From assembly GCF_963668385.1 (NCBI RefSeq), contig NZ_OY764327.1, forward strand, positions 2,480,001-2,544,000: DNA of 64,000 bases. The letters run 5' to 3'. Below, one piece after another: positions 16,062 to 24,423 of this stretch. The notes under the pieces are model-generated. The model saw only the letters and a list, made by a program, of their open reading frames with translations, had not been told where the DNA came from and ran no database searches. Positions within the stretch are counted from its first letter, which is position 1. Every line of letters begins with the position of its first letter. This DNA is from an uncultured Carboxylicivirga sp. Its GTDB lineage: Bacteria; Bacteroidota; Bacteroidia; Bacteroidales; Marinilabiliaceae. Position numbers and translations under genes: made by a program.

Positions 16062-17876
16062 ATGGAAATCAAGAGAACCTTTGATCTACTTACCAACCTT
16101 AAGTATAATATTCCAAAGGATGATATACTATGTGCCAAACGCAATAAGGAATGGGTTAAGTTTAGCGCAAAAGAATATAGTGAGCAGGCTCGTTTATTTA
16201 GTTATGGTTTGCTCGAAATGGGATTTCAGAAAGGTGACAAAATTGCCACCGTTACCAATAACAGGCCTGAATGGAATTTTGTTGATATGGGAATGTCGAT
16301 GATTGGTGTGGTGCATGTACCCATTTATCCAACCATATCAGATGAAGAATATAAATATATTCTAGAACATAGTGATGCTCGTATACTAATGGTTTCTGAC
16401 ATTAACTTGTACAAGCGCCTTAAAGAAGTTACTTCCGATATCGAATCAATAAAAGAAATATATACTTTTAATGATATTGCAGGGGCTAAAAACTGGACAG
16501 AAATTACGAATCTTGGTCAAGAGCATCGTATTATCTGGAAAGATAAGTTTAAAGAAATAAGAGACTCTATTACAGAAGATGAGTTAGTTTCTATTATTTA
16601 TACTTCGGGCACTACGGGTAATCCAAAGGGCGTTATGCTGAGTCATAAGAATCTGTTGAGTAATATGAAGGATGCCTATCCGCGTTATCCTTTATCTCCC
16701 GACGATAATATTCTGAGTTTTTTGCCACTATGTCACGTGTATGAGCGAATGATTAATTATTTGTATCAATTCAATGGTTGTAGTATATATTATGCTGAAA
16801 ACCTGGGGACAATTGCGCAGAATCTTGCAGAAATTAAAGCTTCGGCTTTTGTAACCGTACCAAGGGTAATGGAGCGTATTTACGACAAGATGGTTGCCAA
16901 AGGAAATGATTTATCGGGTGTGAGTAAATTCTTATTCTTTTGGGCATTGCATCTTGGTGAACGATTTCGTACCAATGGTAAAAACTTCCCTTTATATTCA
17001 ATTAAACTTAAGATTGCCCGTAAGCTGATTTTCTCGAAATGGCAAAAAGCCTTTGGAGGTAATTTACGTTTGGTTGTTTGTGGCGGCGCTGCTCTTCAAC
17101 CCCGCTTGAGTCGTTTATTTTTTGCCGCGGGTATTCCGTTGATGGAAGGTTACGGCTTAACAGAAACAGCTCCGGTTATTGCGGCTAACTTTATTGCCGA
17201 ACCGGGTAATTTAAAGATTGGTACAGTAGGCCCTGTTTTTGATAGCGTTGAGGTGAAGATCGATGACGATGGCGAAATTCTGGCTAAAGGTCCAAATATT
17301 ATGATGGGCTATTATAAAGATCAAAAAAATACCGATGAGGTAATCGATAAGGAGGGATGGTTTCATACGGGTGATATTGGTACTTTAATCGATAATAAAT
17401 TTTTGAAGATTACCGATCGTAAGAAAGAAATGTTTAAGCTTTCGAGTGGGAAATACATTGCTCCTCAGGCCATCGAAAATTTATTGAAAGAGTCTGATTT
17501 TATCGAGCAAGCCATTATTGTTGGAGAAAGCGAGAAGTTTGCCGGATGTATTATTGCCCCTAATTTTGAGTTTTTGCACATGTGGGCTCACGAACATAAA
17601 ATACACTTCAGAGATAATAAAGAATTGGTTGGAGATGAAAAAATCACCGCTGTATTCCGAAAAGAAGTGCATAGATACAATAAACAACTGGGAGCGCACG
17701 AGCAAATAAAGCGTTTCCGTTTAATATGCGATAACTGGTCGGCACCAAGTGGTGAGCTTTCGCCAACCTTAAAGCTTAGGCGTAGGGTTATTTATCGCAA
17801 GTATGCCGAAACATTAAGAGAGATGTATGATTATCACGAAACAGAAGAAAATCGTGGTTCCATAAGTTTCGAATAA
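16062..17876 (+). CDS. Long-chain fatty acid--CoA ligase (AMP-forming)
   Basis: This 604-aa enzyme of the ANL superfamily (FAA1/COG1022 type) would activate fatty acids with ATP and CoA at the inner membrane face. The AMP-binding P-loop IIYTSGTTGNPKGVMLSHKNL lies at about 178-198. The acyl-adenylate motif GYGLTETAPVI is at about 364-374, the hinge motif DRKKEMFKLSSGKYIAPQAIE at about 451-471, and GWFHTGDIG just before it. The length matches the bacterial long form of about 600 aa. It stands alone with its own promoter box, and a terminator follows 8 bp after the stop. Chain-length preference cannot be read from the sequence. Confidence 0.95.
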   Translation: MEIKRTFDLLTNLKYNIPKDDILCAKRNKEWVKFSAKEYSEQARLFSYGLLEMGFQKGDKIATVTNNRPEWNFVDMGMSMIGVVHVPIYPTISDEEYKYILEHSDARILMVSDINLYKRLKEVTSDIESIKEIYTFNDIAGAKNWTEITNLGQEHRIIWKDKFKEIRDSITEDELVSIIYTSGTTGNPKGVMLSHKNLLSNMKDAYPRYPLSPDDNILSFLPLCHVYERMINYLYQFNGCSIYYAENLGTIAQNLAEIKASAFVTVPRVMERIYDKMVAKGNDLSGVSKFLFFWALHLGERFRTNGKNFPLYSIKLKIARKLIFSKWQKAFGGNLRLVVCGGAALQPRLSRLFFAAGIPLMEGYGLTETAPVIAANFIAEPGNLKIGTVGPVFDSVEVKIDDDGEILAKGPNIMMGYYKDQKNTDEVIDKEGWFHTGDIGTLIDNKFLKITDRKKEMFKLSSGKYIAPQAIENLLKESDFIEQAIIVGESEKFAGCIIAPNFEFLHMWAHEHKIHFRDNKELVGDEKITAVFRKEVHRYNKQLGAHEQIKRFRLICDNWSAPSGELSPTLKLRRRVIYRKYAETLREMYDYHETEENRGSISFE

Positions 17877-17884
17877 AATAAATG

Positions 17885-17908
17885 ACTCCTCGCTATTTAG
17901 CGGGGAGT
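17885..17908. terminator. Bidirectional terminator between acyl-CoA ligase and symporter
   Basis: ACTCCTCGCT pairs with AGCGGGGAGT (10 bp, one G-U) around ATTT, followed on the plus strand by TTTTTGGTTTTT. The minus-strand symporter stop (17893-17895) lies inside the hairpin, so the last codons of that gene double as terminator. Confidence 0.85.
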
Positions 17909-19359
17909 TTTTGGTTTTTAGGCAAGGCAATCAACAATAATCCAAAATAGGTAATAAACCCGTTTAGTATCAGCTTTTCATATCCTAATACTACTCCAAA
18001 CCACTCTTTTGCGTTGAAATCTAAAATTCCAACGCAAACGGGAGCAATAATCGCAATAAGAGGAACCCATTTGTCTTTTACTTTTAATGATGTAAATAAT
18101 CCAAAAGCATATAAACCTAGCAAAGGCCCATAGGTGTATCCGGCCAGATTAAAGATGGTACTGATTATACTATCGTCGTTAAAAACACGGAAGAGTAATA
18201 TAACCAAGGCCAGCAAAAAACTAAAACCAATGTGTACTATAAATCGGGTGCGCTTAGCCTTCTGTTCTGATTTGTTTTTGAGTCCAATAATATCAACAGA
18301 AAATGAAGTGGTTAACGATGTAAGAGCGGAATCGGCACTGGAATAAGCGGCAGCAACCAATCCTAAAATAAAAAAGACACCCACTATTTGAGGTAGATAT
18401 CCGCCCGTAGCGATGGTGGGAAATAAATTGTCTGCATGGTCAGGTATTGCAATTCCTTGATTGTTAGCAAATGTATACAGCAAAACACCCAGTCCTAAAA
18501 AAAGGAGGTTAACCGGTACAAACGAAAAACCATACCAGTGCATATTTTTTTGAGCATCTTTAAGATTACGACATGTAAGATTCTTTTGCATCATATCCTG
18601 ATCCAATCCTGTCATTACAATGGTGATAAATGCACCAGAGAAAAACTGTTTGATAAAATGCTGTTTCGAAGTCCAGTCATCAAATACAAATATTTTAGAG
18701 TAGTCGCTTTGCGTTATGGTTGAAATCATGCTGCCAAAAGTAAGATTCATGCTTTTGGTAATAACTACCACGGTAATGCCTACACTCAACAACATAAAGA
18801 GTGTTTGTAAAGTGTCGGTCCAGATGATGGTTTTGATTCCTCCCTTAAAAGTATACAGCCAGATAAGTAAAATGGTAACCAATACAGTGGCTTCAAAGGG
18901 TATATTGAAAGCATCAAAAATGGTAAGTTGAAGCACATTGGCTACCAAATACAAGCGAGCCGATGCACCAATGGTTCGCGATAGCAAAAATAAAACTGCT
19001 CCTGATTTATACGACCAAAAGCCAAATCTATCTTCGAGGTAGGAATAAATCGAAGTAAGATTAAGCTTGTAGTACAAAGGGAGTAAAATGTGGGCAATTA
19101 CCAGGTATCCTAAAAAATACCCCATTACCATTTGCATATAGGTTAATCCGGTTGAACCTACCCATCCGGGTACCGAAATAAAGGTAACCCCCGATAACGA
19201 AGCACCGATCATACCTATGGATACAATGTACCAGGGCGATTGTTTATTACCCCTGAAAAAAGCATCATTGTCGGCTTTTTTACTGGTTAGGATTGATATG
19301 GTAATTAGTACAGCAAAATAGGCTGCTATGATAGATACGACTAGTATGGGATTCATCAT
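17893..19359 (-). CDS. Sodium:solute symporter (SSS family)
   Basis: This 488-aa inner-membrane transporter has about 13 hydrophobic helices and an SSS (PF00474) pattern. N-terminal motifs include GNKQSPWYIVSIGMIGASLSG and VTFISVPGWVG; the core contains TLQTLFMLLSVG and the Na2-site-like segment VAAAYSSADSALTSLTTSFSVDI, which is highly characteristic. The substrate (sugar, proline, pantothenate or sialic acid) cannot be told. It is a single gene with its own -7 box at 19377-19384. The upstream side borders the repeat-rich intergenic stretch. Confidence 0.93.
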   Translation of the reverse strand: MMNPILVVSIIAAYFAVLITISILTSKKADNDAFFRGNKQSPWYIVSIGMIGASLSGVTFISVPGWVGSTGLTYMQMVMGYFLGYLVIAHILLPLYYKLNLTSIYSYLEDRFGFWSYKSGAVLFLLSRTIGASARLYLVANVLQLTIFDAFNIPFEATVLVTILLIWLYTFKGGIKTIIWTDTLQTLFMLLSVGITVVVITKSMNLTFGSMISTITQSDYSKIFVFDDWTSKQHFIKQFFSGAFITIVMTGLDQDMMQKNLTCRNLKDAQKNMHWYGFSFVPVNLLFLGLGVLLYTFANNQGIAIPDHADNLFPTIATGGYLPQIVGVFFILGLVAAAYSSADSALTSLTTSFSVDIIGLKNKSEQKAKRTRFIVHIGFSFLLALVILLFRVFNDDSIISTIFNLAGYTYGPLLGLYAFGLFTSLKVKDKWVPLIAIIAPVCVGILDFNAKEWFGVVLGYEKLILNGFITYFGLLLIALPKNQKLPAK

Positions 19360-19376
19360 TTATCAAAATTATAGCT

Positions 19377-19384
19377 CAAATATA
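19377..19384 (-). promoter_or_regulatory. -7 box of the symporter gene
   Basis: On the minus strand this reads TATATTTG (TAnnTTTG). Transcription would start near 19371, leaving a leader of about 12 nt. Confidence 0.4.
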
Positions 19385-19434
19385 ACAGATTCTGTTTTGA
19401 TGAGTAAGCATGCGAGATATTTCGATTCTAACTC

Positions 19435-19626
19435 GTGTACTCATAATAAGTACACATGGGATGATCATATGTACAAAGGTTATAACGATAATAATCTATG
19501 TACTTAAGGCAAGTACACAGTGGAGGAGGATGATTACATGGTTCAGAAAGGCTGTAGCCGAAGGGATGATGACAATCTTCAAGGATAGAGACATAATCCT
19601 GCATGTACTTAGGCCTTGAACATTTA
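19435..19626. repeat. Degenerate repeat units with GTAC stem-loops
   Basis: The gap from 19360 to 19821 has no gene. It holds related units that begin with a TGTACT(T) hairpin. GTGTACT (19435-19441) pairs with AGTACAC (19449-19455); TGTACTT (19499-19505) pairs with AAGTACA (19511-19517); a decayed third copy begins TGTACTT at 19604. After each of the first two hairpins the text is alike (AAGTACACA, TGG, GATGAT, TACA, AAAGG). The second unit is richer in G+C than its surroundings. This suggests a small mobile or regulatory repeat, but the family is not recognised. Confidence 0.5.
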
Positions 19627-19792
19627 GGATTTTCTTTCGAACCCGTTTTTTTAATAAGCATCCCTAATGAGCATAGGTTGAAACTACCTTCTTTGTTACG
19701 AATTTGAAAAGTAATAATGAATTGTATCATCTTGTGATAGTATAAAATGAGAGGTGTAAGATTGGATTATCCCCATGGAATCATCTTTTTAT

Positions 19793-19800
19793 TACCTTTG
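19793..19800 (+). promoter_or_regulatory. -7 box of recR
   Basis: TACCTTTG matches TAnnTTTG 22 bp before the ATG at 19822. This supports that start and a leader of about 16 nt. Confidence 0.5.
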
Positions 19801-19821
19801 CAGCCGAATAAAAAAAAGAAT

Positions 19822-20442
19822 ATGACCTCAGCCTCTTATCCATCGAAATTACTAGAAGTGGCAGTTAACGAATTTTCAAAACTGCCTGGGATTGGCCGCA
19901 AAACAGCTTTGCGTTTGGTGCTGCATCTTCTTAAACAGGATAAAGAAACGGTATTTAAATTCTCTGATTCGATCCACTTGATGCGCGAAGAAATCATGTA
20001 CTGTAAGAGCTGTCATAATATCTCTGATAGCGAAACCTGCCATATTTGTGCAGATACCAATCGTAATCACGAATTAATTTGCGTGGTGGAAAGTATTCGG
20101 GATGTGATGGCCATTGAAAATACCCAACAATTCGATGGAGTGTATCATGTGCTGGGTGGCGTTATTTCTCCAATGGATGGTATTGGCCCCGATGATCTGA
20201 CAATTGGTCCACTTGAAGAAAAAATGAAAGAAGGAGGTGTCTCTGAAATTGTTTTTGCATTAAGCACTACTATGGAGGGAGATACAACCAACTTTTATTT
20301 ATTCAAGAAATTTGAGAAATACGGTATTAAGATGACAACCATTGCCCGGGGTGTATCCATTGGCGATGAATTGGAGTATACCGATGAGGTTACGTTGGGC
20401 CGATCGCTGGTGAACCGATTACCATTTGAAAACACTTTGTAA
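19822..20442 (+). CDS. recR: Recombination mediator RecR
   Basis: This 206-aa protein, with RecO/RecF, loads RecA at gapped DNA. The N-terminal helix-hairpin-helix is seen in [18 protein letters not shown] four-cysteine zinc finger follows at Cys61, Cys64, Cys73 and Cys76, then a Toprim domain ([31 protein letters not shown]). The Walker-like end [10 protein letters not shown] is also present. An in-frame ATG at 19747 would add 25 residues but lies upstream of the promoter box and has no family counterpart, so 19822 is preferred. It is followed 3 bp later by a small membrane protein gene, probably co-transcribed. Confidence 0.97.
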   Translation: MTSASYPSKLLEVAVNEFSKLPGIGRKTALRLVLHLLKQDKETVFKFSDSIHLMREEIMYCKSCHNISDSETCHICADTNRNHELICVVESIRDVMAIENTQQFDGVYHVLGGVISPMDGIGPDDLTIGPLEEKMKEGGVSEIVFALSTTMEGDTTNFYLFKKFEKYGIKMTTIARGVSIGDELEYTDEVTLGRSLVNRLPFENTL

Positions 20443-20445
20443 ACT

Positions 20446-20898
20446 ATGGAAAGCAAGAAAACTATAAAACAAATTCAGTTAATTTATTTTGCAATTGCCT
20501 TACTTTTGGCAATGTTTGCCGCTTTTGCCTTTTATTTTGTAACATCGGTTGGCAAGGTAAGCGGATTTAGCACGAGCATGGAGAATAATCTGAAATCGTT
20601 AAATATTTTATTGGCTTTGGTTGGTATACCTGCGTCGTATATGTTTCATAAACGAAAAATAAGCCATATCAATCCCGATCAACCTTACGAACGAAAAATA
20701 CTTCAGTACCGAACTGCCTTTTTTATTAAAATGACCACATTAGAGGGATTATCGCTGATTAGCATATTAATTTATTTAACAACAGGCGAAATAAACCAGC
20801 TAATGATTTTTGGTTTATTATATTTGTTCCTCTTACTGAATTACCCTTCAGTAAATGCAATCAAGAAAGACCTCGAAGGTAATAATGTAGATCTTTAA
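20446..20898 (+). CDS. Small membrane protein of unknown function
   Basis: This 150-aa protein is not recognised. Four hydrophobic helices are visible (about 9-31, 43-62, 88-108 and 112-133), separated by short polar loops, with a charged tail. It begins 3 bp after the recR stop and ends 11 bp before the HAD gene, so recR, this gene and the HAD hydrolase probably form one operon. No catalytic motif is seen. Membrane proteins of this size next to recR are common in Bacteroidota, but a function is not known. Confidence 0.75.
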   Translation: MESKKTIKQIQLIYFAIALLLAMFAAFAFYFVTSVGKVSGFSTSMENNLKSLNILLALVGIPASYMFHKRKISHINPDQPYERKILQYRTAFFIKMTTLEGLSLISILIYLTTGEINQLMIFGLLYLFLLLNYPSVNAIKKDLEGNNVDL

Positions 20899-20909
20899 AT
20901 TTTAATTTT

Positions 20910-21350
20910 ATGCTTATAGCTGTAGATTTTGACGGTACTATAGTAGAACATAAATATCCAGCCATTGGAAAAGAAAAGATTTTTGCTTTTCAAACCTTAA
21001 AGGCATTGCAAACACAAGGACATTTACTCGTGCTGTGGACAATCAGATCAGGTAAACTGCTGGATGAGGCAGTGGAATATTGCCGAAAAAATGGGGTAGA
21101 GTTTTATGCGGTAAACCGAACTTATCCCGAGGAAGTATTGGATGATTCGATGAGTAGAAAAGTAAATGCCGATATTTTTATCGATGATCGAAATGTGGGC
21201 GGTTTTCTAGGTTGGGGCGAAATATGGCAACAGTTAAATAAAAATGCTTCCCAACAAGAGAAGGAACAATTTAGAAATAACTATAACCGCGCACGTCGAA
21301 AAACTTTTTGTGGATTTCTACAGCATTTGTTTTGCAGCAACGAATACTAA
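20910..21350 (+). CDS. HAD-superfamily hydrolase (BT0820-like)
   Basis: This 146-aa cytoplasmic phosphatase-type protein has HAD motif I in VDFDGTIV (nucleophile Asp6, general acid Asp8). A probable motif II Thr is in LVLWTIRSG, and the acidic motif IV is in ADIFIDDRNVGG. It is a minimal HAD fold without a cap domain, resembling the small Bacteroides family exemplified by BT0820. The substrate is unknown. It is placed 11 bp after the membrane protein gene, as the probable last gene of the recR operon; the glycosyltransferase starts 50 bp further. Confidence 0.85.
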   Translation: MLIAVDFDGTIVEHKYPAIGKEKIFAFQTLKALQTQGHLLVLWTIRSGKLLDEAVEYCRKNGVEFYAVNRTYPEEVLDDSMSRKVNADIFIDDRNVGGFLGWGEIWQQLNKNASQQEKEQFRNNYNRARRKTFCGFLQHLFCSNEY

Positions 21351-21400
21351 ATAATGGTTTAAATCGATAGTTTAAACTGAGTGATGTTCTATTTCTAGTA

Positions 21401-22567
21401 ATGAGTAAAAATTACCTTGATCTTTCGATTATTATTGTTAGCTATAATTCGTGGGAGTTTCTCGATCTTACCTTGTTTTCAATGCAACAGGCTATAAAAG
21501 ATCTGGAAGCTGAAGTGATTGTGGTTGATAATGCATCGGCTGTTTCAATAGCTGAGAAGGTGGCTCATTCTTATCCATTCGTAAAAGTAATTGCTAACAA
21601 TCAGAACCTCGGATTTGCAAAAGCCAATAATAGAGGTTTACAATTGGCCAAAGGTAAAGTAGCTGTTTTGGTAAATCCCGATGTAATTGTAGCGGAAGAT
21701 ACATTCTGCAATGTGCTCAATTACTATCAAAGCAATGATAAGGCAGGTGCATTAGGGGTAAGAATGATTAATGGCGAAGGTCGTTTTTTGAAGGAATCCA
21801 AAAGAGGCATTCCAACGCCATTTACTTCGTTTTGTAAAATAATGGGATTAACGGCACTTTTCCCTTCTTCAAAATTATTAGCTCGTTATTATCATGGTGA
21901 TCTGGATGAGAAGAACGATCATGATGTAGAGATTTTGTCGGGTGCTTTCTTGGCTCAGCAACGCGATAAAAAAGGACAGTTTCAATATCTCGAGGAGCAG
22001 TATTTTATGTATGGCGAGGATATTGATTTGTCGTATACCATCCTTCAAAAAGGAAATAACCGCTATTTAGGTAGCAGTCCCATCATTCATTTTAAAGGAA
22101 AATCAACCGTTACGGATAAAAATATTTACCGGTATTTTTATCAATCGATGTGGATCTTTTATCGAAAGTATTTCTATAAAAGGCGTTTATTTCTTTTAAA
22201 TGGATTAATATGGTTAGCGATAAATGGTATTCAGAGATTAAAAATAGCACTACTGTCTTTTAAACAAAAAAGCGAACCGTTTCGTGAAGCACCTAAATAC
22301 CGTAACATTGCATTTATAGGAACAGATGCAACCTTAGTTGATAAATTACAAATAAGATATACTTCAGAAATAAAAAGAGTTGATCGTTGGGATGAAGCTA
22401 TAGGCTTTGATCTTATCATACTGGATTTAAAAACGATGGCTCTAAAAGATTTGATAACTATTGTTGATAAGTGTGGGCAAGTGCCTTATGTTTATGTGGC
22501 TCCCAGCCGTAAATACATTATTCAAAATAATTTGGTTAACGGAAAGGGGCAGGTTGTACTATTATAA
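21401..22567 (+). CDS. Family 2 glycosyltransferase with C-terminal extension
   Basis: This 388-aa enzyme has a GT-A fold. LSIIIVSYNSWEFL, VIVVDNAS, NQNLGFAKANNRGL and the metal/nucleotide motif VNPDV (about 92-96) match the rhamnosyltransferase-like GT2 group. LSGAFLAQ and EQYFMYGEDIDLSYTI form the acceptor side. After about residue 290, some 100 residues form a separate alpha/beta segment (NIAFIGTDATLVDKLQ, FDLIILDLKTMALKDL, PYVYVAPSRKYI) that looks Rossmann-like and is not part of the GT2 core. The role is probably cell-surface polysaccharide or LPS assembly. No other sugar genes lie nearby. Confidence 0.9.
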   Translation: MSKNYLDLSIIIVSYNSWEFLDLTLFSMQQAIKDLEAEVIVVDNASAVSIAEKVAHSYPFVKVIANNQNLGFAKANNRGLQLAKGKVAVLVNPDVIVAEDTFCNVLNYYQSNDKAGALGVRMINGEGRFLKESKRGIPTPFTSFCKIMGLTALFPSSKLLARYYHGDLDEKNDHDVEILSGAFLAQQRDKKGQFQYLEEQYFMYGEDIDLSYTILQKGNNRYLGSSPIIHFKGKSTVTDKNIYRYFYQSMWIFYRKYFYKRRLFLLNGLIWLAINGIQRLKIALLSFKQKSEPFREAPKYRNIAFIGTDATLVDKLQIRYTSEIKRVDRWDEAIGFDLIILDLKTMALKDLITIVDKCGQVPYVYVAPSRKYIIQNNLVNGKGQVVLL

Positions 22568-22679
22568 ACAGCAAGCTCTGTATCCTAATAAAATCAATAA
22601 TAAGTAAGTGTTTTATACTGAATTTATTTAGTAACTTGTAGCCAGTTTATCAAGTATCTAATCAAATGTTACTCATATA

Positions 22680-24305
22680 ATGCAGTGCTTACACACATTT
22701 AAAATTATTCGTGTTTTTTGTTTATTATTTTGTGTTAATGCCGTAATAGTGGCTCAGCCAAAATTGAAAAAGAAAGAGTTGAATGCCATCACTGATGCCA
22801 TTAATCTTGAGAAATTCGACGAAGCTGCACAGAAGATTAAACCATTATTATCCAATTATCCCAACGAACCAATTTTAAATCTGCAGATGGGATTATGTTT
22901 GCTCAACGATGACTATAAAACCAAAGAAGCGATTCCCTACCTCGAGAAAGCAAAAGAATTTTATCCATTAGATCGGAAAAGAAACCATAGAGCCATTGAG
23001 GCGAGATATTATCTGGCACAGGCCTATCATTTGAATTATCGATTTGAGGAAGCATTAACTGAGTTAAGTGCATTGAAAGATAATATTCCGGCCAAACAGA
23101 AAGTTTTGTTAAAAGAAATTGAGCGAGAAACTGCATACAATCAAAATGCCATTGAATTAAAAAGTCACCCGGTTGATTTTAGAATAAGTAATCTTGGCCA
23201 GGCAGTAAATAGCGAAAACGACGAACATAGCCCAGTTATTTCAGCAGACGAAACCATTCTGATGTTTACATCTAACAGACAGGGAACCGGTAGTTTGAAA
23301 ACATACGACGATTTGTATTACGAGGATATTCATCAAACAATATGGCGTGAAGGGAAATGGCTACCAGCAATGAATCTGGGGCAAAAAATCAATACCGATG
23401 GAAACGATGCAACCTGTAGTTTAAGTGCCGATGGGCAAACTCTAATTTTATATCGTAACGATGGAATATCAGGCGATTTGTATTATTCAACCTTAAGCGA
23501 TAAAGGATGGTCGGAACCAGTGAAGTTTCCCAAACCAATTAATACGGATTACAACGAAACACACGGATCTTTTTCGTATAATGGAAATACTCTTTTGTTC
23601 TCAAGTGATCGTCCCGGAGGATTTGGAGGCAAAGATTTATATATGACACAAAAGCTACCCGATGGTAGCTGGGGAAAAATAATGAATTTGGGGCCCACAA
23701 TAAATACTGCAGAAGATGAAGAAAGTCCATTTTTATCGCACGATGAAAAAACACTCTACTTTGCATCGATGGGGCATAAGTCGATGGGAGGGTTTGATAT
23801 TTTTTCGTCAAAAAAACTAAACGATCAAGAACAGAAATGGAGCGAGCCCAAAAACATTGGTTATCCCATTAATACGCCTGGCGACGATTTGTTTTATTCT
23901 CCAACTTTGGATGGACAAAGGGTTTATTTTGCATCAGAAAGGCCAGGTGGATATGGTAAATCTGATATTTGGCTGATTGAGTTTCCTGAGTTGGATGAAC
24001 GATCGTTGGCTGTGGTAGCAGGATTTATTTTTACACAAGAAGGTATTCCTTCTTATGAGTCGCAAATTACTGTTAATAAAAAAGAAACAGGAGAGCAAAT
24101 CGGGGTGTATCGACCACATCCCGAAACGGGTAAATATGTGATGATTCTTTCAACAGGTGTTAAATATGTGATGACCATACGTACTTTTGGTAAAGCAACA
24201 ATGGAGAAAGAATTTTCAGTTTCAGCCCGACAGGATTTTACAACTCAGGGTAAAGCTTCTTATCTCGATCCAATTGTTGTTGAAGATGCAAAACAAGGTA
24301 AATAA
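22680..24305 (+). CDS. Exported TPR/PD40 propeller protein (PorE-like, no OmpA domain)
   Basis: This 541-aa protein has a signal peptide (to about 25, VNAVIVAQ). TPR-like helices lie at about 30-165 (LNLQMGLCLLNDDYKTKEAIPYLEKA), and a PD40/WD40-like propeller at about 170-435 with repeated SPFLSHDEKTLYFAS and TLLFSSDRPGGFGGKDLY blades. A carboxypeptidase-regulatory-like beta-sandwich sits at about 445-530 (AGFIFTQEGIPSYESQ, ETGKYVMIL). The order TPR-PD40-CRD is that of PorE/OmpA-type T9SS-associated proteins, but the peptidoglycan-binding OmpA domain is absent. The next gene is a paralog that ends in a SPOR-like domain. Its role in envelope or T9SS function is inferred only. Confidence 0.85.
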   Translation: MQCLHTFKIIRVFCLLFCVNAVIVAQPKLKKKELNAITDAINLEKFDEAAQKIKPLLSNYPNEPILNLQMGLCLLNDDYKTKEAIPYLEKAKEFYPLDRKRNHRAIEARYYLAQAYHLNYRFEEALTELSALKDNIPAKQKVLLKEIERETAYNQNAIELKSHPVDFRISNLGQAVNSENDEHSPVISADETILMFTSNRQGTGSLKTYDDLYYEDIHQTIWREGKWLPAMNLGQKINTDGNDATCSLSADGQTLILYRNDGISGDLYYSTLSDKGWSEPVKFPKPINTDYNETHGSFSYNGNTLLFSSDRPGGFGGKDLYMTQKLPDGSWGKIMNLGPTINTAEDEESPFLSHDEKTLYFASMGHKSMGGFDIFSSKKLNDQEQKWSEPKNIGYPINTPGDDLFYSPTLDGQRVYFASERPGGYGKSDIWLIEFPELDERSLAVVAGFIFTQEGIPSYESQITVNKKETGEQIGVYRPHPETGKYVMILSTGVKYVMTIRTFGKATMEKEFSVSARQDFTTQGKASYLDPIVVEDAKQGK

Positions 24306-24423
24306 AGGACAGTTTTGTGTGTTTAATCAAAAATATTGTTGATCACAGTGTGTCAACAGGTGTTAATTTCTTATTTTGCACTTTATTTAATTAATTGAGG
24401 TAAATATTTAAGCCAACCCCAAC

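Noticed and set aside
19410..19619. 69-codon plus-strand ORF in the repeat region
   Set aside because: It reads through the hairpin repeats, has low-complexity hydrophobic composition, and there is a competing minus-strand ORF over the same bases; neither resembles a protein family.
24337..24358. TGTTGA/TCAACA inverted repeat between the two PD40 genes
   Set aside because: Only 6-bp arms with a 10-nt gap and no T-run; too weak to call a terminator or operator.
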